From the NCBI GenBank assembly GCA_036274895.1, contig DASUEU010000028.1:1-64000 (forward strand): a DNA stretch of 64,000 nt. The letters run 5' to 3'. Source of the stretch: CALMKX01 sp036274895. GTDB lineage: Bacteria; Acidobacteriota; Thermoanaerobaculia; Multivoradales; SZUA-115. The translations under genes and the position numbers were made by a program. This document shows, one piece after another, positions 27,956-35,377 of this stretch; within the stretch, counting starts at the first letter, position 1, and every line of letters begins with the position of its first letter. The notes under the pieces are model-generated. The model made no database searches. It was not told the DNA's origin and saw nothing but the letters and a program-made list of their open reading frames with translations.

Positions 27956-28749
27956 GGCAGCACCAACAGGGTCGATTGGACCGAGATCGCCGCCTCGGGC
28001 AGGTGAGCGAGCTCGAGGCGCTCGAGCCGCGAGGGCAGCAACGGCCACGGCGAGGCCTCGAAGAGGATCACCGGGTGAGCCGGCGGATAGGTGGCCAGCA
28101 GAACCTCGGTCAGGATCACCACCCCTTCGCGGTGGCCTGCCGCCCCGGCCCGATAGCCGCGCAGTCCGATCACTCCCACCTGGAGCAGAACCAGAGGCAG
28201 GGCGGGGTCGAAGATCCGCGGCCGGACCAGGAAGTCGGTCGCCTCGTAGAGCAGGCGACCTCGCTCGGCCAGGGCCTCACCCCCCAGCTCGGCCCAGAGA
28301 ACGTCCTCGCAGGACACCCCGGCGAGGATCCGCGCCGGGTAGCCCTCGGCCTGTGCCGCCCTGAGCGCCGGCAAGGTGGGGCCACAGAACAGGCTGGGAT
28401 GCCCCGAGAACGCGGCACAGGTGCGCGCTCCACCTCGCACGGTGCCGAGGATGCGCTCGACCATGGCGGCGGAGGCGCTCAGTCCGTCCACCCCTTCGCC
28501 GTACTCACCGGCCAGGGTCTCGGCGGTCGAGTTGAGCCGCTGGAGGTAGGCGGCGGTGGCCGGGTCGGTGACCAGGTAAAACAGACGCTCGGCGTCCACC
28601 AGAGCGGCGTGGGCCTCCGCGGTCACCTGGGCGGCGATGCCATAGCCGACGCCGACGAGAGTGAGGGAGCCCGGAGACGAGCTGGGAGAAACTGGCTCCC
28701 CGCTCTCGCGGGGATGACGAAGGGAAGGGACGTGCCGATCCCTGGGCAC
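27943..28749 (-). CDS. Borosin-type methyltransferase homolog with degenerate active site
   Basis: This 268-residue TP-methylase-fold protein is a clear paralog of the gene just upstream: GSLTLVGVGYGIAAQVT, ERLFYLVTDPAT, SGHPSLFCGPTLPALRAA, GVSCEDVLWAEL and YEATDFLVR all align. Of the OphMA active-site set (Tyr63, Tyr66, Arg72, Tyr76, Tyr98), only the Tyr66 equivalent (Tyr83) remains. The others are Ala80, Gly89, Ser93 and Ser115. It is therefore probably not an N-methyltransferase; a partner, scaffold or altered enzyme is possible. The only start is GTG 28749, which makes about 20 N-terminal residues out of a REP-like palindrome. It begins 5 bp after its neighbour's stop. Confidence 0.75.
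   Translation of the reverse strand: MPRDRHVPSLRHPRESGEPVSPSSSPGSLTLVGVGYGIAAQVTAEAHAALVDAERLFYLVTDPATAAYLQRLNSTAETLAGEYGEGVDGLSASAAMVERILGTVRGGARTCAAFSGHPSLFCGPTLPALRAAQAEGYPARILAGVSCEDVLWAELGGEALAERGRLLYEATDFLVRPRIFDPALPLVLLQVGVIGLRGYRAGAAGHREGVVILTEVLLATYPPAHPVILFEASPWPLLPSRLERLELAHLPEAAISVQSTLLVLPYRG
28697..28714. repeat. REP-like hairpin inside the start of a gene
   Basis: TCCCCGC-TCTC-GCGGGGA, followed by ATGACGAAGG, has the same look as the dispersed palindromes at 50710-50777 and 60330-60396. It falls in the first 26 codons of the degenerate methyltransferase gene. Confidence 0.65.
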
Positions 28750-28754
28750 AGTGG

Positions 28755-29531
28755 CTAGGCCAACCCCAGCCGGGCCATCATCACGGGATCGACCTCGGCC
28801 TTGGCGACGGGCGGCACGTAGAGGGTGGAGATCAGGGTCACCCGCGCCCCTGGTAGCTCGGCGAGAGGCACCCGATCCATCTTGGGCTCCACCACCGGCA
28901 GCTGGGCGGCCTCGTAGACGGTGACCAGGTGGTCGGGGGGATAGTCCTCGAGCAGCCGCTCGGCCAAGACCACGAGGCCCTCGCGGTTCCACAGCTCGGA
29001 GCGATGGAAGGTGCGCACCCCGATGCCGCCGATTTGCCAGAGGATCAGGGCGCTGCGCGGATCGAAGCGGCGCTGCCGGACCAGGAAGTCGGTGGCCTCG
29101 AAGCTCTGGCAGCCGTCCTGGGCGGGATCCACCCCGAGATCGGCCACCAGACAGTCCTCCGCCGAGATCCCTGGGAGCATGAACGCCTCGTGGCCTTCCA
29201 CCCGGGCGCGGGCGATCGCCGTGTGCGAGGGACCGACGAAGACCCCGGGGTGGCCGTAGAGGGCCACGCAGACCCGGCGGCCCTGGCGCACCGGGGCGAG
29301 GATGCGCTCGACCATCTCGGCGTAGGACTCGTTGCGCGGCCGGCCCTCCTGGTAGGCGTCGTAGAGGGACTCGGCCGTCGGGTTGAGGCTGTCGAGCCAG
29401 CGACAGGTGACCGGCTCGGGCACGAGATAGAAGAGCTTCTCGGCCTCCACGATGTGGGCGTGCGCCTCCTCCGTGGTCTGGCCGGCCACCATGTAACCGG
29501 TGCCGACGACCACCAGGGAACCTGTGGCCAT
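28755..29531 (-). CDS. Borosin-type alpha-N-methyltransferase
   Basis: This 258-residue SAM methyltransferase closely matches the catalytic domain of the borosin enzyme OphMA and its split bacterial homologs (SonM). It shows GSLVVVGTGYMVAGQTT, EKLFYLVPEPVT, LYGHPGVFVGPSHTAIARA, MLPGISAEDCLVADLGVDP and FEATDFLVRQRR. The OphMA catalytic set Tyr63/Tyr66/Arg72/Tyr76/Tyr98 maps with a constant offset of six to Tyr57, Tyr60, Arg66, Tyr70 and Tyr92, all present. Family members iteratively methylate backbone amides of a peptide. The fold is shared with cobalamin and siroheme methylases, but this sequence is nearer to borosin enzymes. It starts 14 bp after the small peptide gene, with a GGGAGGGG ribosome site, so the two are co-expressed. 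Confidence 0.88.
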   Translation of the reverse strand: MATGSLVVVGTGYMVAGQTTEEAHAHIVEAEKLFYLVPEPVTCRWLDSLNPTAESLYDAYQEGRPRNESYAEMVERILAPVRQGRRVCVALYGHPGVFVGPSHTAIARARVEGHEAFMLPGISAEDCLVADLGVDPAQDGCQSFEATDFLVRQRRFDPRSALILWQIGGIGVRTFHRSELWNREGLVVLAERLLEDYPPDHLVTVYEAAQLPVVEPKMDRVPLAELPGARVTLISTLYVPPVAKAEVDPVMMARLGLA

Positions 29532-29545
29532 GTGCCCTCCCCTCC

Positions 29546-29764
29546 CTAGATGAGCAGGATCATGCAGCCCGGAGGGGCGTCGTCACCCAGGTGCTTGCGG
29601 ATCTTCTCGGGATCGCCGGAGGAGAGAGCCTTCTTGGCCGAAGCGGAGAGCCCGGCGGCGGACATCGCGGCAGCGGGATCCTGCTTGTGAGCGGCCCGCG
29701 CCTTCGGGTCCTTGGAGAGCTGGATCAGGTAGTCCGATGCCTTCGTGGCTGCCTTCTTGGCCAT
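29546..29764 (-). CDS. Putative split-borosin precursor peptide
   Basis: This 72-residue peptide begins MAKKAATKASDYLIQLSKDP. Residues 10-60 look like a small helical leader (DPAAAMSAAGLS, then SSGDPEKIRKHLG), similar in layout to the borosin-binding domain of split borosin precursors such as SonA. The tail, residues 61-72 DDAPPGCMILLI, is short, hydrophobic and ends at the stop, as expected of an N-methylated core. A GGGAGG ribosome site lies 5 bp before ATG 29764, and a good promoter is upstream. The borosin methyltransferase follows after 14 bp. The role is inferred from context and resemblance; the methylated residues are unknown. Confidence 0.78.
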   Translation of the reverse strand: MAKKAATKASDYLIQLSKDPKARAAHKQDPAAAMSAAGLSASAKKALSSGDPEKIRKHLGDDAPPGCMILLI

Positions 29765-29795
29765 AGAACCTCCCGAATTTTTAAGATATGACAGT

Positions 29796-29825
29796 ACAAT
29801 AGCGAGCTGCGATCCCTGTTGTCAA
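29796..29825 (-). promoter_or_regulatory. Sigma70-like promoter of the borosin operon
   Basis: Read on the minus strand, TTGACA (29825-29820) and TATTGT (29801-29796) are separated by 18 bp, with the expected start point about 25 bp before the precursor ATG. The area is markedly AT-rich compared with its surroundings. It points leftward into the precursor and the two methyltransferase genes. Confidence 0.65.
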
Positions 29826-29915
29826 CCAACGCTTCTCGGCGACAATGAACTCCACGTCCAACTTTACTGTTCCTACTGATATCACACGGCCCCACTCAGC
29901 GGGAGAGGACACATC

Positions 29916-30845
29916 ATGGTACCCAGACTCCTGTTCGGAACCGGTTGGGTCCCGGATCAGCCAGATCATCGGGATCGCACTCCGGACCACCACCTCATCG
30001 CGCCCATGCTGGCGCGCACGCACCTTGCTCAACATCTACGCAGTCGGCGGCGATTACCGCCAACCGTCGACCTGCGCGCCTTCTGCCCCCCGGTGCGCTT
30101 CCAGGGGGGCTTCTACACCTGCTCGGCCCACGTGGTCTGCGGCCTGGTGGACTACTTCCAGCGGCGGGCTCATGGCAAGGACTTCGACGGCTCGCGGCTC
30201 TTCCTGCACAAGGTGGCGAAGAACTTCCTCCAGGAGGACGGCAACGTCGGCGTGCACATCCGCCAGAGCATGGGCGCCCTGAGGCTCCTGGGCGTGCCGC
30301 CGGAGAAGTACTGGCCGTACCTCGACCCGGGCAGCTACAAGAAGCCCAACACCGAGGACGCGCGGCTCGACGCCGAGCCCACCCCCTTCGTCTACGCCCT
30401 GGCCAACGAGCACCGGGCGGTCTCCTACTACCGCCTGGACGATCCCACCGGCAAGCCGGACCCCCGGCCCCTGCTGCGGCTGATCAAGCTGCACCTGGCA
30501 GCGCAGATCCCCCTGGCCTTCGGCTTCAATCTGTACATGTCGGCGCTGGAGACCGCCAAGAAGGGAGGATTGCTCTCGCTACCGGGTCCCGGTGAAGCGA
30601 TCGCGACCACCCACGCGGTGGTCGCCGTGGGCTTCGACGACGCGAAGGTGATCCCCGCCGGCTCGGAAGGCGGTGAGGCCACCACGGGGGCGCTCTTGAT
30701 CCAGAACTCGTGGAGTGCGAACTGGGGCGAGCAGGGCTTCGGCTGGCTGCCCTACGACTACGTGCTCGACCACCTCGCCCGCGACTTCTGGACCCTGCTC
30801 AAGACGGAGTGGATCGACACCGGGGAATTCGACCTAAATCTGTAG
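29916..30845 (+). CDS. Papain-like cysteine peptidase (C1A)
   Basis: This 309-residue C1A-fold protease has a visible papain dyad and helpers: Gln63 and Cys69 in RFQGGFYTCSAHVV, His233 in IATTHAVVAVGFDD and Asn264 in LIQNSWSANWGEQGFGWLP. The order Gln-Cys-His-Asn is as in papain. No signal peptide or membrane helix is visible, so it is probably cytoplasmic. It is divergent from the borosin precursor, with 151 bp between starts, and has a GGGAGAGG ribosome site. A role in trimming the modified peptide is an attractive inference, since RiPP leaders need removal. A bystander protease cannot be excluded. It overlaps the convergent rdgB by 12 bp. Confidence 0.85.
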   Translation: MVPRLLFGTGWVPDQPDHRDRTPDHHLIAPMLARTHLAQHLRSRRRLPPTVDLRAFCPPVRFQGGFYTCSAHVVCGLVDYFQRRAHGKDFDGSRLFLHKVAKNFLQEDGNVGVHIRQSMGALRLLGVPPEKYWPYLDPGSYKKPNTEDARLDAEPTPFVYALANEHRAVSYYRLDDPTGKPDPRPLLRLIKLHLAAQIPLAFGFNLYMSALETAKKGGLLSLPGPGEAIATTHAVVAVGFDDAKVIPAGSEGGEATTGALLIQNSWSANWGEQGFGWLPYDYVLDHLARDFWTLLKTEWIDTGEFDLNL

Positions 30846-31379
30846 GCGGGCCGCCAGCGCCCGCAACGCCCGGCCGCGGTGGCTGAGGCCGTCTTTGACG
30901 GCCGCCGGCAGCTCGGCGAAGGTCAGCTCCTGGCCCTCGGGTACGAAGATCGGGTCCCAGCCGAAGCCGCCCTCCCCCCGCGGCGGGGAGACCAGCCGCC
31001 CTGCCACCACTCCCTCGGCCGCGATGCCCTCCCGGCCGTCCCAGGCGAGCACCGAGCAGCGAGCCCGGGCGCCGGCGTCGCCCAGGGCCAGGGCGGTCCT
31101 GGCGATGCCCGCCGCGCCCACGGCAGCGAGCATCCACTTGACCAGGGGCCCCGGGAAGCCACCGAGGGCGGCGAGCTCGAGGCTGGTCTCCTCCACCAGC
31201 ACCGGCCGCCCGATCCGCCGCCAGGCTTGCTCGGCTTTGGCCTCGAGGATCTCGCCGGGATCGAGGGACTGGATCTCGGGCAGATCGAGGTTCACGGCCT
31301 CGAGCCCGGGGCCCAAGATGCGGCGCGCCTCCTCGAGCTTGCCGGCATTGCCGGTGACCAGGACGTAGGGGATCATCAT
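30834..31379 (-). CDS. rdgB: RdgB/HAM1-family XTP/dITP pyrophosphatase
   Basis: This 181-residue house-cleaning nucleotide pyrophosphatase removes non-canonical purine triphosphates (dITP, XTP). Motifs are VLVTGNAGKLEEARRIL (usual TxNxxK as TGNAGK), LVEETSLELAALGGFPGPLVKWML (the usual EDSGL is EETSLEL) and FGWDPIFVPEG. ELPAAVKDGLSHRGRAL lies near the end. The changed motif suggests an archaeal-like or divergent subfamily. It lies 6 bp downstream of the cyclase gene, so they are one transcription unit. Confidence 0.85.
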   Translation of the reverse strand: MMIPYVLVTGNAGKLEEARRILGPGLEAVNLDLPEIQSLDPGEILEAKAEQAWRRIGRPVLVEETSLELAALGGFPGPLVKWMLAAVGAAGIARTALALGDAGARARCSVLAWDGREGIAAEGVVAGRLVSPPRGEGGFGWDPIFVPEGQELTFAELPAAVKDGLSHRGRALRALAARLQI

Positions 31380-31385
31380 GAACGC

Positions 31386-33020
31386 TCAGGCCGGGGTCGG
31401 CTCCTCCACTCGCACCACCTCCACTTCCTGGGACAGCCCGGTGAGGCGCACCCGGCCCAAGGATGCCACCGCCAGGCTGCCTTCAACCCCCCGCCAGGTA
31501 GCGCCTCCGAGGATGATCTCCCCCGGTCCGGCCACCTCGCTCGCCAGCCGCGATGCGACGTTGACGGTGTTGCCCAGCACGGTGTACTCGACGCGCCGGG
31601 AGCTGCCGACCTCGCCCACCACCACCGGCCCGCTCTGGAGGCCGATGCGCGCCGCCAGCGGCGGCAGCCCCCGCCCCACCCGGCCGCGGTTGATGCTCGC
31701 GAGCCCGCGCTGGATGCCGAGCGCTGCGGCCACTGCCCGCGAGGCGTGGTCGGGCTGGGCGAAGGGGGCGCCGAAGAAGGCCATCACGCAGTCGCCGATG
31801 TATTTGTCGAGGGTGCCCCCGGAGGCGAAGATCGCCGCCTCCGCGGCGTCGAAGAACTCCGCCAGCAGGTCCGCCACCACCGCCGGCGCCAGGGCCTCGG
31901 CCAAGCGGGAGAAGCCCACCAGATCGGCGAAGAGCACGGTCACCTCGGCGGGGACCAGGCGCGCCAGTTCCTCCGAGCCCCCTTCGAGCCCGAGCACGGC
32001 CTCGATCACCGTCGGCGCGTGGTAGCGAGCCAGCCACCGGCGCAGCCGCCCTTCCCGCTCCGCCTCGTCGCGGTGGCGCAGCCGCTGGACCGCCACCGCG
32101 GCGTAGTTCGCGAGCGCGGTCAGAAAATCGAGGTCGGGGGCCGAGAAGGCCTCGCGGGAGAGCGGCGAGTCCACCTGCAGGACGCCGATGATGCGGTCCC
32201 CCGACCACAGGGGCACGGACATCGCGGCCCGGATGTCGTGGATGCGGATCGAGGCGCCGTGCTCGAGGCGGGAGTCGCTCTTGGCATCGAGGGTGATCAG
32301 GGCGACCTGGTCCTCGAGCACCCGCTTCAAGATGGTGCGCGACACCGGCACCGTCTCGGAAGGGCGATAGACCGTGCGCTCGTCGAAGCGGGCGAGCTCG
32401 CAGACCAGCTCGCCGGAGGCCGGGTCGAGCAGCAGAATGAACCCCCGGCGGACGGGGAGGGCCTCGAAGGCGAGGTCGGTGACCCGGGCGAGGATCTCGT
32501 CCACGGAGCTGGCCGTCAGCAGGGAGCTGGCCAGCCGCAGGAGATAGCCGAAGACCCGGTTGCCGTAGGCCTCGTCGAGCTCCGAACGCTTGGCGGCGAG
32601 GCGCCCTTGCTCGAGGCCCAGCTGGGACATCACGTCCGCCAGGGGCCGCACCAGCTGGGTGTGGGGCACCGGACCGCTGTCGTCCAGGGAGAGCCCCGTC
32701 GTCTGGGCGGTGGGGAGCGGCGCCAGGGCGGCGACCCTCAGCTCGAAGTTGCCCACGGTGAGCCGATCGCCGGCCGCCAGGCTCGCCTCCCGCACGCTCT
32801 CGCCGTTGACGGTGATGCCGTTGGTGCTGCCGAGGTCGACCACCCACCAACGCCCGCCACGCCGGCTCACCAGGGCGTGCTGGCGCGAGACCGACGGATC
32901 GGGCAGCACGACCTCGCAGTCGCTGCCGCGGCCGAGCCGCACGTCGCGATCCCCGAGGGGCACCGTCGCCCCTACGCCCTCGACCTCGAATCGCAGCTCG
33001 AGCTGGTCCACCGGGGGCAA
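31386..33020 (-). CDS. FHA-GAF-adenylate/guanylate cyclase
   Basis: This 544-residue signalling protein has three domains. An FHA phosphothreonine-binding domain (about 10-100) shows VRLGRGSDCEVVLPDPSVSR and LGSTNGITVNG. A GAF domain (about 160-320) shows RRGFILLLDPASGEL and SVPLWSGDRIIGVLQVD. A class III cyclase domain (about 360-530) shows VTVLFADLVGFSRLAE, DKYIGDCVMAFFGAP and YTVLGNTVNVASRL. Both metal-binding Asp residues are present. Substrate choice between ATP and GTP is not settled by eye. The start may be TTG 33020 or GTG 33011. It is divergent from purB by 43 bp. The FHA domain suggests input from a Ser/Thr kinase. Confidence 0.92.
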   Translation of the reverse strand: MPPVDQLELRFEVEGVGATVPLGDRDVRLGRGSDCEVVLPDPSVSRQHALVSRRGGRWWVVDLGSTNGITVNGESVREASLAAGDRLTVGNFELRVAALAPLPTAQTTGLSLDDSGPVPHTQLVRPLADVMSQLGLEQGRLAAKRSELDEAYGNRVFGYLLRLASSLLTASSVDEILARVTDLAFEALPVRRGFILLLDPASGELVCELARFDERTVYRPSETVPVSRTILKRVLEDQVALITLDAKSDSRLEHGASIRIHDIRAAMSVPLWSGDRIIGVLQVDSPLSREAFSAPDLDFLTALANYAAVAVQRLRHRDEAEREGRLRRWLARYHAPTVIEAVLGLEGGSEELARLVPAEVTVLFADLVGFSRLAEALAPAVVADLLAEFFDAAEAAIFASGGTLDKYIGDCVMAFFGAPFAQPDHASRAVAAALGIQRGLASINRGRVGRGLPPLAARIGLQSGPVVVGEVGSSRRVEYTVLGNTVNVASRLASEVAGPGEIILGGATWRGVEGSLAVASLGRVRLTGLSQEVEVVRVEEPTPA

Positions 33021-33063
33021 TCCTAACGGCTTCTCGGAAGGCTGTTGCTAGAATGCCATCCCG

Positions 33064-34485
33064 ATGGCCGTTGCTCCGGCGAATCCCCTTCACGAGCGCT
33101 ATGCCTCCCGCGAGATGGCGGCGCTGTTCTCGACCGAGAACCGCTACCGCATCTGGCGGCGGCTGTGGGTGCTCCTCGCCGAGTGCCAGCGCGAGCTGGG
33201 CCTGCCGATCACCGAGGGCCAGATCGCCACACTCAAGACCGTCCAGGACCAGATCGACTTCGCTCGCGTCGCCGAGCTCGAGCGCCAGACCCGCCACGAC
33301 GTGGTGGCCCACCTGCGCCACTTCGCCGAGCTGGCGGGGGAGGCGGGGGGCATCCTCCACCTCGGCGCCACCAGCGCCTTCCTGACCGACAACACCGACG
33401 TCCTGATCCAGCGCGACGCCCTCGAGCTGGTCGCCCGGCGCCTGGTGCTGGTGGCCCGCGGCCTCGCCGACTTCGCCCGCCGCCATCGCGACCTGCCCGC
33501 CCTGGCCTACACCCACTTCCAGCCCGCCCAGCTGACCACCGTCGGCAAGCGGGCCTGCCTGTGGCTGCAGGACTTCCTGATGGACCTCGACGAGGTGCGG
33601 CACCGGCTCGAGCGGCTCCGCTGCCGGGGGGTCAAAGGCACCACCGGCACCCAGGCGAGCTTCCTGACCCTCTTCGACGGCGACGACGCCAAGGTCGTCG
33701 AGCTGGACCGCCGCTTCGCCCGCCGCCTCGGCTTCGCCAGCTCCTTCCCCGTGACAGGCCAGACCTACTCGCGCAAACAGGACAGCCAGGTGCTCGCTAC
33801 GCTGGCGGGGGTCGCCGAGAGCTGCCACAAGCTGGGCACGGACCTGCGCCTGTTGCAGGGGGTGGGCGAGCTTTCCGAGCCCTTCGAGGCCGACCAGGTG
33901 GGCTCCTCGGCCATGGCCTACAAACGCAACCCCGTTCGCGCCGAGCGCATGTGCGGTCTGGCGCGGCGCTTGATCACCGACAGCTTGAACGGACCTCTGA
34001 ACACCGCGACCCAGTGGCTCGAACGCAGCCTGGACGACTCGGCCAACCGCCGACTGGTGCTCACCGATGCCTTGCTGACCTGCGACGCCATTCTCGGCCT
34101 CGCCGGTCACCTGGCCGGGGGGCTGGTGGTGCGGCCGGCGACGATCCGGGCGCGGGTCGATCGCGAGCTGCCCTTCATGGCGACCGAGACCCTGCTGATG
34201 CAGGCGGTCAAGAAGGGCGGCGATCGACAAGAGCTGCACGAACGGATCCGCCGCGCGAGCCTCGAAGCCCAAGAATCGCTCGAGGCCGGCGGTGAGAACT
34301 CCCTGGTGGATCGGATCGTGGGCGATCCCGCGTTCCGCCTCACCCGAGAGGAGGTGCTCTCATGGCTCGATCCCCAAGCCTTCACCGGCCGCAGCGCGGC
34401 GCAGGTGGACGAGTTTCTGACCCAAGTGGCCGAACCGGCCCTGACCGGCCTCCAGGCCGAGACTCTCGTCGAGATTCGAGTCTAG
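33064..34485 (+). CDS. purB: Adenylosuccinate lyase
   Basis: This 473-residue fumarase/aspartase-superfamily lyase acts twice in purine synthesis: SAICAR to AICAR, and adenylosuccinate to AMP. Signature SSAMAYKRNPVRAERM and helices around TSAFLTDNTDVLIQRDAL and YTHFQPAQLTTVGKR are clear. GTTGTQASFLTLFDGD is the conserved central loop. ATG 33064 is the first start in the open frame. The 3' 124 bp overlap the open frame of the downstream lipoprotein gene. Confidence 0.95.
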   Translation: MAVAPANPLHERYASREMAALFSTENRYRIWRRLWVLLAECQRELGLPITEGQIATLKTVQDQIDFARVAELERQTRHDVVAHLRHFAELAGEAGGILHLGATSAFLTDNTDVLIQRDALELVARRLVLVARGLADFARRHRDLPALAYTHFQPAQLTTVGKRACLWLQDFLMDLDEVRHRLERLRCRGVKGTTGTQASFLTLFDGDDAKVVELDRRFARRLGFASSFPVTGQTYSRKQDSQVLATLAGVAESCHKLGTDLRLLQGVGELSEPFEADQVGSSAMAYKRNPVRAERMCGLARRLITDSLNGPLNTATQWLERSLDDSANRRLVLTDALLTCDAILGLAGHLAGGLVVRPATIRARVDRELPFMATETLLMQAVKKGGDRQELHERIRRASLEAQESLEAGGENSLVDRIVGDPAFRLTREEVLSWLDPQAFTGRSAAQVDEFLTQVAEPALTGLQAETLVEIRV

Positions 34486-35222
34486 AGAACCTCCTCCTCG
34501 CCACCGCCCTCGCCCTTGCCCTCGTCGCCGGCGCCGGCTGCCGCAGCGCCGGCAGCGCTCCGGCCGTGCCGCTGCCTGGCACCGAGGCCCCGGACCTGGT
34601 CTCCAAGGGCATGGCCTCCTGGTACGGCCCCGGCTTCGAGGGCCGGCGTACGGCGAGCGGCGAGCGCTTCGACGGCCGGCGCTTCACCGCCGCCCATCGC
34701 AACCTGCCCTTCGGCACCTGGGTGGAGGTCCGCAACCTCGACAACGGCCGCTCCGTGGCGGTACGCATCAACGACCGCGGCCCCTTCGTCCGCCGGCGGG
34801 TGATCGACCTCAGCCGGGCCGCTGCCGCCGAACTGGGCATGCTCGGCCCGGGAACGGCGAAGGTGGCCGTCTACCGGCTGGCCGAGCCGCCCCCCGATGC
34901 CTGGATGCCGCCGGCCACCGGCCCCTTGACGGTGCAGGTCGGTGCCTTCCACGAGGGCGAGCGCGCCCGCACCCTGGCCGAGACCCTGGCCAAGAGCTTC
35001 GGCGCCGTCACCATCGACGCCGACGGCACCTGGCACCGGGTGCGGGTGGGTCGCTTCACCAGCGCCGACGAGGCCGAGGACATCCGCCGCCGCCTCACCG
35101 AGAAGGGCTACTCGGCGATCGTGGTGCCGGTGATCGGGGAAGGCGAGGTCTCTCCCACGCCCGGGAGCGCCGAGCCCCCCCTCGGCTTCGTGCCGCTGCT
35201 GCTGCGGCCCATGGCGCTTTAG
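34362..35222 (+). CDS. rlpA: RlpA-like lipoprotein with SPOR domain
   Basis: This septal-ring lytic transglycosylase-like lipoprotein has a hydrophobic segment LLLATALALALVAGAGC ending in a lipobox Cys. A double-psi beta-barrel follows (GMASWYGPGFEGRRTASGERF, FTAAHRNLPFGTWVEV, VRINDRGPFVRRRVIDLS with the catalytic Asp). A C-terminal SPOR domain (LTVQVGAFHEGERARTLAE) binds denuded glycan at division sites. The odd point is the start. No ATG, GTG or TTG lies between the lipoprotein segment and ATG 34362, so the gene as read overlaps purB by 124 bp and has about 40 extra N-terminal residues. A rare start codon nearer 34470 is possible. Confidence 0.85.
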   Translation: MARSPSLHRPQRGAGGRVSDPSGRTGPDRPPGRDSRRDSSLENLLLATALALALVAGAGCRSAGSAPAVPLPGTEAPDLVSKGMASWYGPGFEGRRTASGERFDGRRFTAAHRNLPFGTWVEVRNLDNGRSVAVRINDRGPFVRRRVIDLSRAAAAELGMLGPGTAKVAVYRLAEPPPDAWMPPATGPLTVQVGAFHEGERARTLAETLAKSFGAVTIDADGTWHRVRVGRFTSADEAEDIRRRLTEKGYSAIVVPVIGEGEVSPTPGSAEPPLGFVPLLLRPMAL

Positions 35223-35284
35223 CTCCCCGCCCGCCGTCCCCACCTTGTCACTCCATCGTCGGTGGAGCAGGGGCACTCAGGAGC

Positions 35285-35290
35285 TATAAT
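35285..35290 (+). promoter_or_regulatory. Possible -10 element (TATAAT)
   Basis: A consensus TATAAT sits in an unusually AT-rich patch about 88 bp upstream of the start of the secreted BNR protein. No clear -35 is found at the right distance. Confidence 0.35.
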
Positions 35291-35377
35291 ATTAACTGTT
35301 CGCCATTAGCACAGATTTATGTATTTCAGCTAACCATGCGTGTTTCCCCGCAACCACCTCGTGAAAGGAGGAAAACA

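Noticed and set aside
25400..28048. An 880-codon minus-strand open frame opposite the kinase gene
   Set aside because: It has low-complexity Gly/Leu/Arg composition and no motifs, and it lies exactly antisense to a clear kinase-TPR gene.
27943..29531. Annotation of the two methyltransferases as precorrin or siroheme biosynthesis enzymes
   Set aside because: They share the TP-methylase fold, but the segment around YGHPGVFVGPS and the Tyr/Arg set match borosin enzymes. No other corrinoid genes are present.
29781..30035. An 84-codon minus-strand open frame upstream of the borosin precursor
   Set aside because: It covers the divergent promoter region, has no ribosome site and no family similarity.
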